NCBI RefSeq assembly: GCF_902859595.1 | Contig: NZ_CADIJQ010000014.1 | Span: 1-64,000, forward strand | DNA length: 64,000 bases | From: Achromobacter kerstersii | Lineage (GTDB): Bacteria; Pseudomonadota; Gammaproteobacteria; Burkholderiales; Burkholderiaceae_B | Direction of reading: 5' to 3' | Notes under the pieces: generated by a model | Databases searched by the model: none | Told to the model about the DNA's origin: nothing | What the model saw: the letters and a program-made list of their open reading frames with translations, nothing else | Shown here: in pieces, positions 1-10,040 of the stretch | How the letters are laid out: every line of letters begins with the position of its first letter | Numbering within the stretch: position 1 is the stretch's first letter | Made by a program: the position numbers and the translations under genes

Positions 1-14
1 CGGACGTGATCCAG

Positions 15-263
15 GCGCCTTTCCCCGCTGGGCCGCCCCAAGGGGAAAGAGCCCCCTCGGGGGGCAGCTAGCCCACGGAAGTGGGCGCGGCGTGGGGGCG
101 CCTTTCCCCGCTGGGCCGCCCCAAGGGGAAAGAGCCCCCTCGGGGGGCAGCTAGCCCACGGAAGTGGGCGCGGCGTGGGGGCGCCTTTCCCCGCCGGGCC
201 GCCCCAAGGGGAAAGAGCCCCCTCGGGGGGCAGCTAGCCCACGGAAGTGGGCGCGGCGTGGGG
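15..263. repeat. Three tandem 83-bp hairpin-rich repeats
   Basis: Three head-to-tail copies begin at 15, 98 and 181, with a period of exactly 83 bp. The third copy differs from the first at one base (CCGCCGGG for CCGCTGGG). In copy 1 each unit holds three inverted repeats: CTTTCCCC 19-26 with GGGGAAAG 42-49; GCCCCC 51-56 with GGGGGC 60-65 around TCG; GCCCAC 71-76 with GTGGGC 81-86 around GGAA. A few bases of a fourth unit (264-266) run into ridA. The compact multi-hairpin form resembles intergenic REP/BIME-like elements. There are no unique spacers, so it is not a CRISPR array. It may act as a 3' RNA structure or terminator for the long minus-strand operon that ends here. Confidence 0.9.
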
Positions 264-671
264 GCGCTTATACGCCACGCAATCAATCTCGACCTTTGCG
301 TCCACCATCAAACTGGACTGCACGCAGGCGCGTGCCGGCGGGTTTTCGCCGAAGTATTCCTTGAAGACCTTGTTGAACGACGGGAAATCGCGGGCGTCGT
401 CCAACCAGACGCCGCAACGCACCACGTGTTCCGGGCCGTAGCCGGCTTCCTTCAAGATCGCCAGCAACTGCTGAATGGCTTTATGGCACTGGGCAACCGT
501 GCCGCCTTCAATCACTTCACCGTTTTCCATCGGCACCTGGCCAGACACGTGCAGCCAGCCGTCGGCCGCAACCGCGCGCGCAAACGGCATGTGCGATCCG
601 CCCTGGCCGGTGCCGCCGGCCACGCCGTAGCGGGTGATGCCATTGTTGTCGGGGGTGGGGGCATTGCTCAT
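234..671 (-). CDS. ridA: RidA family reactive intermediate deaminase
   Basis: A 145-aa protein of the RidA/YjgF/UK114 family, which hydrolyses the 2-aminoacrylate enamine/imine released by PLP-dependent deaminases. The start at 671 is preceded by AAGGAG; a longer reading upstream has no such support. The body shows family features such as VSGQVPMENGEVIEGG and the C-terminal ACVQSSLMVDAKVEIDCVAY. The usual family end is near VAYK. Here about ten extra residues (RPHAAPTSVG) and the TAG stop are encoded inside the third 83-bp repeat, so the repeat appears to have replaced the native gene end. It lies 11 bp downstream of the D-aminoacylase gene and is probably the last gene of the D-amino-acid operon, where it would clear imines made by the PLP deaminase at 8732-10000. 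Confidence 0.9.
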   Translation of the reverse strand: MSNAPTPDNNGITRYGVAGGTGQGGSHMPFARAVAADGWLHVSGQVPMENGEVIEGGTVAQCHKAIQQLLAILKEAGYGPEHVVRCGVWLDDARDFPSFNKVFKEYFGENPPARACVQSSLMVDAKVEIDCVAYKRPHAAPTSVG

Positions 672-682
672 GGATAGGCTCC

Positions 683-2173
683 TTAGGGTGTTTGGGGGGC
701 GGGCGTCAGCGGATTTGCTGCGGCAAAGCCCGCGCGCAGATCGCCACTGCGCGGCAGCCAGCGGCCAGCGCGGTCGCCGGTGGGTTGCCCGTGGTGATAA
801 GAGAGTGCGCCATTGACCCACACGGCTTCGATGCCGGCGGCCGTTTGCACGGGGGCGGCGAAGGTGGCGCGGTCGATGACGGTGTCGGGATTGAACAGCA
901 CCAGGTCAGCGTGATAGCCCTCGCGCACCAGGCCGCGTTCAGCCAAACCGAAGCGGGCGGCGGACAGCCCGGTCATCTTGTGGACGGCCTGAATCAGCGG
1001 AAACAAACCCACATCGCGGCTGTAATGGCCCAGCACGCGCGGGAACGCGCCCCATAGGCGGGGGTGCGGCATCGGATCGTTGGGCAGGCCGTCGGAACCC
1101 ACCATCGTCAGCGGGTGCGACAGCACGCGGCGCACATCGTCTTCGTGCATGTTGTGATACACGGCGCCCGCGGGCTGCAAACGCTTGGCCGCGTCCAGCA
1201 GGCTCACGCCCCATTCGGCGGCAATGTCGGCCAGCTTGCGGCGGGCCTGCTCCGGATGCGGCACGGACCAGGTGATGTCGATGTCGAATTCGTCGGTGAC
1301 CTGCTTCAAGTCCAGGGTGGACGAGCTGGCGGAATACGGATAGCAGTCGCAACCCACGTGTTGCAGGCGGCCGGCGCTTTCAAGCGTGAACAGCACTTCC
1401 TTCGTGCGGCCCCAGTTGCCCGCGCCCGCGCATTTCAGGTGCGACACCACCACCGGCACGCGTGCATGCTGGGCAATGTCGAACGCTTCCTGCATGGCTT
1501 CCAGGATGGCGGCAAATTCCGAGCGCAGGTGCGTGGTGTAAAGCGCGCCGAACTCGTCCAGCGCTTCGGCCAGCAGCTTGACTTCGGCGGTGTCGGCCTC
1601 AATGGCGGATGCATACGCCAGGCCCGTGCTGAGCCCGATCGCGCCATGCGCCAGGGCGTCTCGCAGTTGCTCGCGCATCGCCAGCACTTCGTCTTGCGTG
1701 GCGGCGCGGTCCAGGCGGTCCATGTGGTTGCTGCGCAGCGCCGTGTGGCCGACCAGCGCGGCCACGTTCACGGCGGGCTGCGCGGCTTCGATGGCGCGGG
1801 TGTAGTCGGCGAACGTGGGGTAGTTGAAATCCTTGCGGCCGCCCAGCAGGTTCATCGGGTCTGGCGGGTCAGCGCGCAGCGACACGGGCGAGGCGCTGAT
1901 GCCGCAGTTGCCCACCACCACCGTCGTCACGCCTTGCGACAGCTTGGGCAGCATGCCCGGCGTGCGGATGACGTTTGTGTCGTCATGCGTATGCACGTCG
2001 ATGAAGCCGGGGGCGAGCGCCAGGTCGGTGCCGTCGACGATGTGGCGGGCGTGCGCGCCCGGCAGGCCGCCAATGGCGGCGATGCGGCCATTGGCCAGCG
2101 CCACGCTGGCGCGGTACTCGGGGCCGCCCGTGCCGTCCAGGACTCGGACGTTGCCTATGAGGGTGTCATACAT
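683..2173 (-). CDS. N-acyl-D-amino-acid deacylase (D-aminoacylase)
   Basis: Amidohydrolase-superfamily enzyme of about 496 aa predicted to release free D-amino acids from N-acyl-D-amino acids. The N-terminal metal motif GFIDVHTHDD places histidines near residues 61 and 63. VVVGNCGIS supplies the cysteine (about residue 90) that is a zinc ligand in characterised D-aminoacylases, and TMVGSDGLPND carries the late catalytic aspartate. Length fits the family (about 480-500 aa). The ATG at 2173 is chosen because a GGAA lies about 8 nt upstream. A TTG at 2191 that overlaps the regulator stop by 4 bp would add six residues and cannot be excluded. Context: between the RpiR regulator and ridA, downstream of a dipeptide-type transporter and a D-amino-acid deaminase gene. 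Confidence 0.88.
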   Translation of the reverse strand: MYDTLIGNVRVLDGTGGPEYRASVALANGRIAAIGGLPGAHARHIVDGTDLALAPGFIDVHTHDDTNVIRTPGMLPKLSQGVTTVVVGNCGISASPVSLRADPPDPMNLLGGRKDFNYPTFADYTRAIEAAQPAVNVAALVGHTALRSNHMDRLDRAATQDEVLAMREQLRDALAHGAIGLSTGLAYASAIEADTAEVKLLAEALDEFGALYTTHLRSEFAAILEAMQEAFDIAQHARVPVVVSHLKCAGAGNWGRTKEVLFTLESAGRLQHVGCDCYPYSASSSTLDLKQVTDEFDIDITWSVPHPEQARRKLADIAAEWGVSLLDAAKRLQPAGAVYHNMHEDDVRRVLSHPLTMVGSDGLPNDPMPHPRLWGAFPRVLGHYSRDVGLFPLIQAVHKMTGLSAARFGLAERGLVREGYHADLVLFNPDTVIDRATFAAPVQTAAGIEAVWVNGALSYHHGQPTGDRAGRWLPRSGDLRAGFAAANPLTPAPQTP

Positions 2174-2187
2174 CTTGGGTTCCAGGT

Positions 2188-3060
2188 TCAATCGCCCAGC
2201 GGCAAACGGTTGGGGCCGCCGCGGTGTTCGTCCAGCGCCAGCTTGATGCGGCGCAGGCGTTCGCGGTTTTCCTCTTGGTTCAGCATGGCCAGTTCGGTAG
2301 ACAACAAGTCAATGGCCAGCATCATCGCGTAGCGTGATGCCGAGGGTTTGTAGATGAAGTCGGTTTCGTCGGTACGTATCGGCAACACCACGTCGGCCAG
2401 CTTGGCCAGTTCCGACGATGCGTCGGTGATGGCGACAAGACGCGCGCGGTACTGTTTGACGATGCGCGCCGCGCCCACGATTTCCGGCGTCAGGCCCGAG
2501 GCCGACAGCACCAGCACCGCATCGCGCTCGTCCAGGGTGGCGGCCACCATGCGCAACAGCACGGCGTCGCTGTAGACGGCGATGGGGTAGCCCAGCCGCA
2601 CCAGGCGCGACTGCACTTCCTGCGCCAGCACGGCGGACGCGCCGCCCATGCCGAACACGTAGATCATGCGGGCGCCGTCGATCATGGCGCATGCTTGTTC
2701 GAACAACGACTCAGTAAAAGTGGGCAGATGCGCGCGCAGCGTGCTTTCGATGTCGGCGTAGATGCGGGCGTAGAAGGTGCTTTCCTCGGCGGGCGCGCTC
2801 GGGTCCAGAAAGCGGCTGCCCACGGTGCTGGCCTGCGCCAGCTTCATCTTCAGGTCGCGCGTGTCGTCGCAACCGACCGTGCGCGCAAAGCGCGAGATTG
2901 TGGCGATGCTGACGCCCGCCTTGGTGGCCAACTGGTCAACGGTGGCGCTGGCGCCCCACATGATGTCGTCCAGAATGGCGTCAGCGACCTTGCGTTCGGT
3001 CACGCTCAATGCGTCCCGCCGACTGCGTATCTGGAAGACGATGTCGCGGATGATGTTCAT
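2188..3060 (-). CDS. RpiR/MurR family transcriptional regulator
   Basis: A 290-aa regulator with the two-domain RpiR plan: an N-terminal HTH_6 DNA-binding domain (about residues 1-80; the segment TVDQLATKAGVSIATISRFA is the recognition region) and a C-terminal SIS domain (about 130-260; IYVFGMGGASAVLAQEV and VLVLSASGLTPEIV are sugar-phosphate-binding loops in this family). Relatives often control amino-sugar or peptidoglycan-recycling genes. The gene sits inside the D-amino-acid cluster, between the ABC transporter and the deacylase, so it is the obvious local regulator. Its ligand cannot be read from the sequence. A candidate operator lies upstream of the first gene of the unit (10041-10064). 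Confidence 0.9.
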   Translation of the reverse strand: MNIIRDIVFQIRSRRDALSVTERKVADAILDDIMWGASATVDQLATKAGVSIATISRFARTVGCDDTRDLKMKLAQASTVGSRFLDPSAPAEESTFYARIYADIESTLRAHLPTFTESLFEQACAMIDGARMIYVFGMGGASAVLAQEVQSRLVRLGYPIAVYSDAVLLRMVAATLDERDAVLVLSASGLTPEIVGAARIVKQYRARLVAITDASSELAKLADVVLPIRTDETDFIYKPSASRYAMMLAIDLLSTELAMLNQEENRERLRRIKLALDEHRGGPNRLPLGD

Positions 3061-3099
3061 GTGAAATTCCTGGGTCGAGTCGGGCAGGGCTGGCCGGCG

Positions 3100-4097
3100 T
3101 CAGGCCGCCAGCTCGGGGTCGCCGATGCGCGAACAGGCCACGTAGTGGCCCGGGCCGACGCTGACAGCTTGCGCTTCGATCGTGGCGCAGGCGTCAATGG
3201 CGTGCGGGCAGCGCGTGCGGAACACGCAACCGGACGGCGGATTGATCGGGCTGGGGATGTCGCCTTTCAGCAGAATACGCGAGCGCGGCGCACGCGGGTC
3301 CGGCACCGGCGCGGCAGACAGCAGCGCGCGAGTATAGGGATGGCGGGGGCGCGCGTACACCTCGCTGGTGGGGCCGCGCTCCATCACGCGGCCCAGATAC
3401 ATCACGACGACGTCATCGCACAGGTAATCCACCACCGCCAGATCATGCGCGACGAACAGCATCGTCAGCCCCAGATCGCGCTGCAAGTCCTGCAACAGGT
3501 TCAGCACCTGCGCCTGCACGGACACGTCCAGCGCCGACACCGGTTCGTCGGCCACGATGAAGTCGGGTTCGACCGCCAGCGCGCGGGCGATGCCGATGCG
3601 CTGGCGCTGGCCGCCCGAAAACTCGTGCGGATAGCGGCGGCTATGGTCGGCGTTCAGGCCCACGCGTTCCAGCAGTTCGCCGATGCGGGCCGACCGCCGG
3701 TGCTGCGCAAGCTTGTGCGTGTCCAGCGCCTCGCCCAGAATCTCGGCCACCGTCATGCGGGGGTTCAGGCTGGCATACGGGTCCTGGAACACGATCTGCA
3801 TGCGGCGGCGCCACGGCAGCATCTGCCTTTCATTCAGCTTGGTGATGTCTTGGCCATCGAACACAATGCGGCCGGCAGTGGGCGCAAACAGGCGCAGCAG
3901 CGCGCGGCCCGTCGTTGTCTTGCCGGAGCCAGATTCACCCACCAGGCCGACGATGGTGTTTCTGGGCACGTCGAAGCTGACGCCGTCCACCGCCCGCACA
4001 ACCGGCGCATGGCGCGCCTGCGAGGTCGGGAAATGCACTTTCAGGTCTTCGATGCGGACCAGCGGCGCTTCGGCGCGCACGGTCACTTGAGGGCTCG

Positions 4098-4101
<4 letters not shown>
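3100..4101 (-). CDS. Dipeptide/oligopeptide ABC transporter ATP-binding protein (DppF-like)
   Basis: A 333-aa ATPase of the Dpp/Opp importer class, the second of two nucleotide-binding subunits. It shows Walker A GLVGESGSGKTTTGR, a Q-loop in VFQDPYASLNPRM, signature FSGGQRQRIGIARAL and Walker B FIVADEPVSALD. The C-terminal oligopeptide-transporter extension carries the cysteine-bearing CVFRTRCPHAIDAC. The ATG at 4101 overlaps the preceding gene stop by 4 bp (ATGA), indicating translational coupling. The gene belongs to the ABCDF importer encoded next to D-aminoacylase, so the cargo is probably a D-amino-acid-containing peptide or acyl-amino acid. The cargo is inferred from context only. Confidence 0.93.
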
Positions 4102-5105
<1,004 letters not shown>

Positions 5106-5107
5106 GA

Positions 5108-5983
5108 TTACAGCTCCTTGCGCAGGCGCGGGTCGAGCACGTCGCGCAGCCCGTCGCCCACTAATTGCAGCGACAGCACGGACAGCACAATGGCGATACC
5201 GGGGAAGATCATGATCCAGTCCGCCGAGCCCATGTACTGCTGGCCGGCGTTGATCATGGTGCCCCAGGTGGGAATGTCGGGCGAAACGCCCACGCCCAGA
5301 AACGACAGGCCGGCTTCGGCCAGAATCGCGTAGGCGAAGATGAACGTGCCTTGCACCAGGATGGGCGACACCAGGTTGCGCAGCACGTGCACGGTCACGA
5401 TGCGCCACGTGGGTACGCCCAGCGCGCGGGCGGCTTCCACGAAAGGCAGCTCGCGGATCACCAGCGTCGAGGCGCGCACGATGCGGGCCAGACGCGGCGT
5501 GTAGACGATGCCCAGCGCAATCACCACGTTGATCAGCGACGGGCCCAACGCGGCCACCAGCGAGATCGCCAGCAGGATGTCGGGAAACGCCATCATGGCG
5601 TCGATCAGGCGCGACACGAACTTGTCGGCCGACCGGAAGAACCCGGCGATAAGACCCAGCGCAATGCCCAGGACGCTGGACACGACCACCACGGAAAAGC
5701 CCACCATCAGCGACAGGCGGCCGCCATAGATCACGCGGCTGAACACGTCGCGCCCGAAGTCGTCGGTGCCGAACCAGTGCGCGGCGCCCGGCGCCTTCAG
5801 CCGGTTCATGATGGACAGCTTGAACGGGTCGTAGGGGCTGACCCACGGCGCCAGCAGCGCGGCGGCCACCAGCACGATGATGACGATCAGGCTCAGCAGC
5901 ACGGTCTTGCGCGACACCAAGAGGCGCAGCACCTGCCAGCGGTCGGCGCCGCCGGCGGATTGGGGAGAAGTTGCGATAGCCAT
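5108..5983 (-). CDS. Dipeptide ABC transporter permease (DppC-like)
   Basis: A 291-aa inner-membrane permease of the binding-protein-dependent type. A cytoplasmic N-terminus precedes TM1 (VLLSLIVIIVLVAAALLAPW). The periplasmic segment contains HWFGTDDFGRDVFSRVIYGGR, the characteristic DppC/OppC N-terminal motif. The remaining helices hold the EAA loop (EAARALGVPTWRIVTVHVL) that contacts the ATPase. It lies 1 bp after the DppB-like gene and 2 bp before the first ATPase gene, within one operon. Confidence 0.94.
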   Translation of the reverse strand: MAIATSPQSAGGADRWQVLRLLVSRKTVLLSLIVIIVLVAAALLAPWVSPYDPFKLSIMNRLKAPGAAHWFGTDDFGRDVFSRVIYGGRLSLMVGFSVVVVSSVLGIALGLIAGFFRSADKFVSRLIDAMMAFPDILLAISLVAALGPSLINVVIALGIVYTPRLARIVRASTLVIRELPFVEAARALGVPTWRIVTVHVLRNLVSPILVQGTFIFAYAILAEAGLSFLGVGVSPDIPTWGTMINAGQQYMGSADWIMIFPGIAIVLSVLSLQLVGDGLRDVLDPRLRKEL

Positions 5984-5984
5984 A

Positions 5985-6926
5985 TCAGTAGCGCACCCGG
6001 GGATCGACCAGCAGGTACAGCAGATCGATGATCAGATTGATCAGGACATAGATGGCCGCGATGATCAGCAGCGCGCCCTGGATGACGGGGTAGTCGCGGC
6101 GCAGCACCGCCGACACCACCAGACTGCCCACGCCGGGCAGGCCGAACACGGTTTCGGTCACGACGGCGCCGCTGATCAAGAGCGCGGTGGTCAGGCCCAG
6201 CACGGTCAGGATGGGGATCAGCGCATTGCGCACGGCGTGCTTCAGGATGACCTTGCTTTCCGGCAGGCCCTTGGCGCGCGCGGTACGCACGTAGTCGTCA
6301 CGCAGCACGTCCAGCATGCTGGCGCGGATGAAGCGGGTGATCAGCGCGGAGTTCACCAGGCCCAGCACCACTGCGGGCAGGATCAGGTGCGACAGGCGCG
6401 TGGCCAGCGACGCGTCGGGGCCGCCATAGCCCGACACCGGCAGCCAGCCCAGCTTCACCGAGAAAATCTGCATCAGCAGCAGGCCGAGCCAGAAGCTGGG
6501 CACGCTGGAGGTGAACATCGAGAACGACAGCACCGACTGATCAAGCGTGGTGCCGCGTTTGACGGCGGACAGAATGCCCACCGGCAGCGCGATGGCGCTG
6601 GCGATAAGCAGCGACATCAACGTCAGGAAAATCGTGGGTTCGGCGCGGTCAGCCAGTGCGGAGAGCACGGGCTTGTTCATGAAGATGGACTGGCCCAGAT
6701 CGCCTTGGACGAGCTTGCCCAGCCACGATACGTATTGCAGCGCCATGGGCTGGTCCAGCCCCAGTTGCGTGCGCAGCGCGGCGATGTCCTGCTGGCTGGC
6801 TTGCGGACCCAGCATCACGGCAGCCGGATCGCCGGGCGTGACGCGGATGATGACGAACACGATGGTCGCGACGATAAACATCACGGCCACCAGCCCGACC
6901 AGCCGGTTTAAGAGATAACGCAACAC
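5985..6926 (-). CDS. Dipeptide ABC transporter permease (DppB-like)
   Basis: A 313-aa permease, partner of the DppC-like subunit. It begins with the family signature LRYLLNRLVGLVAVMFIVATIVFVI in TM1, followed by RVTPGDPAAVMLG. The EAA-type loop is in YVRTARAKGLPESKVILKHAVRN, and the protein ends LLYLLVDPRVRY, all typical of DppB/NikB. The start codon is GTG at 6926 with AGGA a few bases upstream. It lies 132 bp downstream of the binding-protein gene; a stem-loop in that gap could favour the binding protein, as is common in such operons. Confidence 0.93.
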   Translation of the reverse strand: MLRYLLNRLVGLVAVMFIVATIVFVIIRVTPGDPAAVMLGPQASQQDIAALRTQLGLDQPMALQYVSWLGKLVQGDLGQSIFMNKPVLSALADRAEPTIFLTLMSLLIASAIALPVGILSAVKRGTTLDQSVLSFSMFTSSVPSFWLGLLLMQIFSVKLGWLPVSGYGGPDASLATRLSHLILPAVVLGLVNSALITRFIRASMLDVLRDDYVRTARAKGLPESKVILKHAVRNALIPILTVLGLTTALLISGAVVTETVFGLPGVGSLVVSAVLRRDYPVIQGALLIIAAIYVLINLIIDLLYLLVDPRVRY

Positions 6927-6962
6927 GATGATGTCCTAATAGAAGCGTCAATCAGTGCATGA

Positions 6963-6993
6963 GGGACGGGGGCCTTACTGCACGCCCCTTCCC
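6963..6993 (-). other. Possible intercistronic stem-loop between binding-protein and permease genes
   Basis: GGGACGGGG (6963-6971) can pair with CCCCTTCCC (6985-6993) with one mismatch, around a loop of about 13 nt. It lies in the 132-bp gap after the dppA-like gene. Stem-loops at this position commonly stabilise the upstream binding-protein mRNA. There is no T-tract on the minus strand, so it is not a standard terminator. Confidence 0.35.
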
Positions 6994-7058
6994 AGCGATG
7001 GGGGGCGCGCGGCGGGCGGTCTTGTTCTTGCGACCGCGCTGCCGCGCTTTACCCATCC

Positions 7059-8618
7059 TTACTTAGGGCTTTTCCAGGCGTTCCAGAAGAACGGCCACGG
7101 GGCGGGCTGGGTGCCTTGCAGCGACGGCGAGCGCGCAGCCTGGGCGTTGAAATCGCCGACCTTCACGAACGGGATTTCGTCATACACGGCCTGCTGCACG
7201 TCGGCCCAGCGCTTGATGCGTTCTTCCTGCGTGCGGGCCTGGTTGTAGGCGTCCATCACCTGGGCGCGGCGCGGCGTGTCCCACCAGCCCGGCGCGTCCT
7301 TGGACGGGAAGTCGATCAGCGCGGGTTCCGGCAGGAACACACTGTGCGTGATGAAGATGTCCCACACGGCGGGGTCCTGGCGGCGTTGCGTCAGCGTGGC
7401 CCAATCCACCACCTGCATGTCCACCGTAAAGCCGGCGGCCTTCAGGTATTCCGCGGCCACCAGCGCCATCTTGTAATGGAACTCGTACTGCTGGCTGGTC
7501 AGGATGCGGATCTTCTTGTCGGCGACGTTGGCGCTGTCCAAAAGTTTCTTGGCGGCGGCGGAGTCGGCCTTGTTGTAGACCTTGCCGCCCAGCGACGTGG
7601 CCCACGGGTAGCCTTCGGGATACAGGTCGCCGTTCAGCTTGTAGAAGTCTTTGTTGCCGAACGCGGCAAACAGCATGTCTTCTTCATTCAGCGCCAGTTG
7701 CACGGCCTGGCGCACGGCCAGGTTGGACATGATGCCTTGCTTGGTGTTGAGCACCAGGCGCGGCCAGCCGAAAGGCTTCAGCATCACCGGGTCGGAACGG
7801 CCGCCCTTGAGCTTTTCCAGCGCTTCCACGGGCAGCGAGTCGACGTAGTCGAACTGGCCGGCGGCAGCGGCTTCCGAGCGGGTGTTGGCGTTGCTGACCG
7901 GCACGAAACGGATTTCGTCCAGGTATTGCTTGCGTGCGCCGCCGTAGCCGTCGGGCTCGCCTTCGCGCTGCTTGTAGCCGTCGAAACGCACCAGCTGGAT
8001 GTACTGGTCCGGCACGCGCGCCTTCAGTTGGTAAGGCCCCGTGCCGACGATTTCGGTCAGCACCGGCGCGATCTTGCCCTTGGGCATGATGACGGCGGCG
8101 GCGTTGTTCATCGCCAGCAGCGCGGTCAGCGGCGCATAGGGTTGCTTCAGCGTGATGCGGATGGTGTTGGCGTCAGGCGCTTCGATGCTCTGGATGACCT
8201 TGGCGGCGCCCTTGCCGCGCGTGGCGGTTTCCGTCCAGCGCTTCAACGAGGCCAGCACGTCCGACGAATCCATCTTCGAACCGTCATGGAACGTGATGCC
8301 CTGGCGCAGCGGAATCGTGTAGATCAGGCCGTCGGGGGTCACGTCCGGCATCTTGTCGGCCAACAGCGGAGTCAGGTTCCACTTGGCGTCGAAGGTGTAC
8401 AGCGTTTCGAAGAAGTGCTGTGTCAGGATGCCCACCAGATCAGCGGTGCTGGTCATGGGGTCAAGCGTCGGCGGCTCACCGATGGTGGCGACGGAAATCG
8501 TGCCCCCCTTGACCGGCGTGGCACTCAGGGCGGGGGACGACATTGCGGTCAAGCCAATTGCGCCGGCCGCGAGCAGGCTGGTCAGCCCGCCGCCTCGCCG
8601 GGAGGGTCGGAAGTTCAT
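7059..8618 (-). CDS. Peptide-type ABC transporter substrate-binding protein
   Basis: A 519-aa periplasmic solute-binding protein of the DppA/OppA cluster (SBP family 5). A Sec-type signal peptide with an arginine-rich n-region and hydrophobic core ends at about SPALSATP. The mature part opens with GGTISVATIGEPPTLDPMTSTAD and contains YTIPLRQGITFHDGSKM, the family block around residues 95-115. The start follows GGAGAGAGA. As the most variable importer component it sets the cargo; D-amino-acid-containing peptides or acyl-D-amino acids are suggested by the adjacent enzymes, not by the protein itself. Confidence 0.92.
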   Translation of the reverse strand: MNFRPSRRGGGLTSLLAAGAIGLTAMSSPALSATPVKGGTISVATIGEPPTLDPMTSTADLVGILTQHFFETLYTFDAKWNLTPLLADKMPDVTPDGLIYTIPLRQGITFHDGSKMDSSDVLASLKRWTETATRGKGAAKVIQSIEAPDANTIRITLKQPYAPLTALLAMNNAAAVIMPKGKIAPVLTEIVGTGPYQLKARVPDQYIQLVRFDGYKQREGEPDGYGGARKQYLDEIRFVPVSNANTRSEAAAAGQFDYVDSLPVEALEKLKGGRSDPVMLKPFGWPRLVLNTKQGIMSNLAVRQAVQLALNEEDMLFAAFGNKDFYKLNGDLYPEGYPWATSLGGKVYNKADSAAAKKLLDSANVADKKIRILTSQQYEFHYKMALVAAEYLKAAGFTVDMQVVDWATLTQRRQDPAVWDIFITHSVFLPEPALIDFPSKDAPGWWDTPRRAQVMDAYNQARTQEERIKRWADVQQAVYDEIPFVKVGDFNAQAARSPSLQGTQPAPWPFFWNAWKSPK

Positions 8619-8731
8619 GATTCTCTCTCCAGAGGGGTCAAAAACAGGTTGTCGCGTGAAATCAGGTAAGCGCCGGTTCCCAAGTCATTCAGCCCCCTTG
8701 GGCCTGGCGCGATGCGTCAGGCAGGGGGCGT

Positions 8732-10000
8732 TCAGAAGAAGGTTTCGGCCACGTCCGTGACGCGGTACTGCTCGTCCACCAGCAAGACCTGGCGCCACTT
8801 GTCGAACGTCAGGCAGGGGTGGGAGATATCGAAGGCGATCATGTCGCCGACTTGAATGTCGTCGCCGTCGGCGATCTGCATGAAGGCGTGCTGGTCCATC
8901 ATGGCGGTCAGCTTCCAGGCGCGGTTCGCGTCTGCCGGGGCGCTTCGCCCCGGACGGTAGTGCAGGGCGGGCGTAGGCAGGCCGGCGTCAAACGCGGCGT
9001 CGCGCTTGCCCATTGCGATGATGGCGCGGCCGGGTTCGGGCAGCGACTGCACGTAGGCCCAGACCTGCAAGGCGGGCAGCAGGCCCGGCTCCATTTTTTG
9101 CGCCACGGGGTTGTGGGCATTGATGCGTTCGGCGGCCGAGCGGTACACGCCCACATCGTGCGACAGGTAGCAGCCCGGGCGCAGCACCACTTCCAGCGGT
9201 GCGCCAATATCCAGCTGCGAGAATTCTTCGGCCACGACGTCGAACCAGGCCGACCCGGCGCCCGAGATCACGGCGGGGCCGTTCTTGCGCAGGCGGCCGG
9301 CGGTGGCCAGGCCACGCAGGGCGTCGGTGGCGCGGCGCAGGAATGCGCGGATGGCGCCTTCTTCCTGCAACACGCCTTCGTAGACTTCAATGCCGGCCAA
9401 CGCCAATCCGGGCCAGCGGCCGATTTCTTCCACCACGGCTTGCAGTTGGGCGTCGTCGCGCACGCCGGTGCGTCCGCCGGCGGGGCCCAGTTCGATCAGC
9501 ACCGGCAGGGTCAGGCCTTGCTCGCCGAAGAACTCGCCCAGTTGGGCGGCGTTGGCGGGGGAATCGACGATGCAGAAGTACGTGAAGGCGGGGTCTTGCA
9601 GCAGGCGGGCGATGATGGCCATGTTGGCGCGGCCCACCAGCTGGTTGGCCATCAGCACGCGGCGGATGCCATGTTGATAGGCGGCCAGCACTTGGGGAGC
9701 CGTCGCCAGCGTGATGCCCCAGGCGCCGTTGTCGATCTGGCGCTTGAACAGCGCCGGGCTCATCGTGGTCTTGCCGTGGGGCGCCAGTTTGACGTGGTAC
9801 GCCTCCATGAACTGCTGCATCCATTGCAGGTTGTGGCGCACGCGGGCTTCATAGAGCACGGCGACGGGCAGGCTGACGTCTTCGTCCAGCAGGTTCCAGT
9901 TCAGGGCCGCCACGCCCGCGGTCGTACAGGACTCGGGGAACGCGCCCAGGCCTTTGCCATTCACGTCCAACAAGGCTGCGGGGGAAGAAGAATTCGTCAT
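8732..10000 (-). CDS. PLP-dependent D-amino-acid deaminase (D-serine dehydratase-like/DSD1 family)
   Basis: A 422-aa fold-type III PLP enzyme. An N-terminal alanine-racemase-like barrel carries the PLP lysine at K77 in KLAPHGKTTMSP. The C-terminal D-serine-dehydratase-like domain contains ISHPCLTFDKW, the end motif that holds the zinc-binding His-X-Cys in characterised eukaryotic D-serine dehydratases. Relatives deaminate D-serine, D-threonine or other D-amino acids, or act as D-threonine aldolases, so the exact substrate is open. It is the first gene of the minus-strand cluster, 113 bp upstream of the binding-protein gene. A PLP deaminase together with ridA, a D-aminoacylase and a peptide importer makes a coherent D-amino-acid salvage pathway. 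Confidence 0.85.
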   Translation of the reverse strand: MTNSSSPAALLDVNGKGLGAFPESCTTAGVAALNWNLLDEDVSLPVAVLYEARVRHNLQWMQQFMEAYHVKLAPHGKTTMSPALFKRQIDNGAWGITLATAPQVLAAYQHGIRRVLMANQLVGRANMAIIARLLQDPAFTYFCIVDSPANAAQLGEFFGEQGLTLPVLIELGPAGGRTGVRDDAQLQAVVEEIGRWPGLALAGIEVYEGVLQEEGAIRAFLRRATDALRGLATAGRLRKNGPAVISGAGSAWFDVVAEEFSQLDIGAPLEVVLRPGCYLSHDVGVYRSAAERINAHNPVAQKMEPGLLPALQVWAYVQSLPEPGRAIIAMGKRDAAFDAGLPTPALHYRPGRSAPADANRAWKLTAMMDQHAFMQIADGDDIQVGDMIAFDISHPCLTFDKWRQVLLVDEQYRVTDVAETFF

Positions 10001-10040
10001 GGTGGGCGCCTGCTTTGGAAAATATTTACGTCAAAGTTCG

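Noticed and set aside
15..263. CRISPR array
   Set aside because: The direct repeats are contiguous with no unique spacers, and no cas genes are present.
81..677. Long plus-strand reading frames over the 83-bp repeats and ridA
   Set aside because: They are repetitive Gly/Arg/Ala translations of repeat DNA and the complement of ridA, with no family features.
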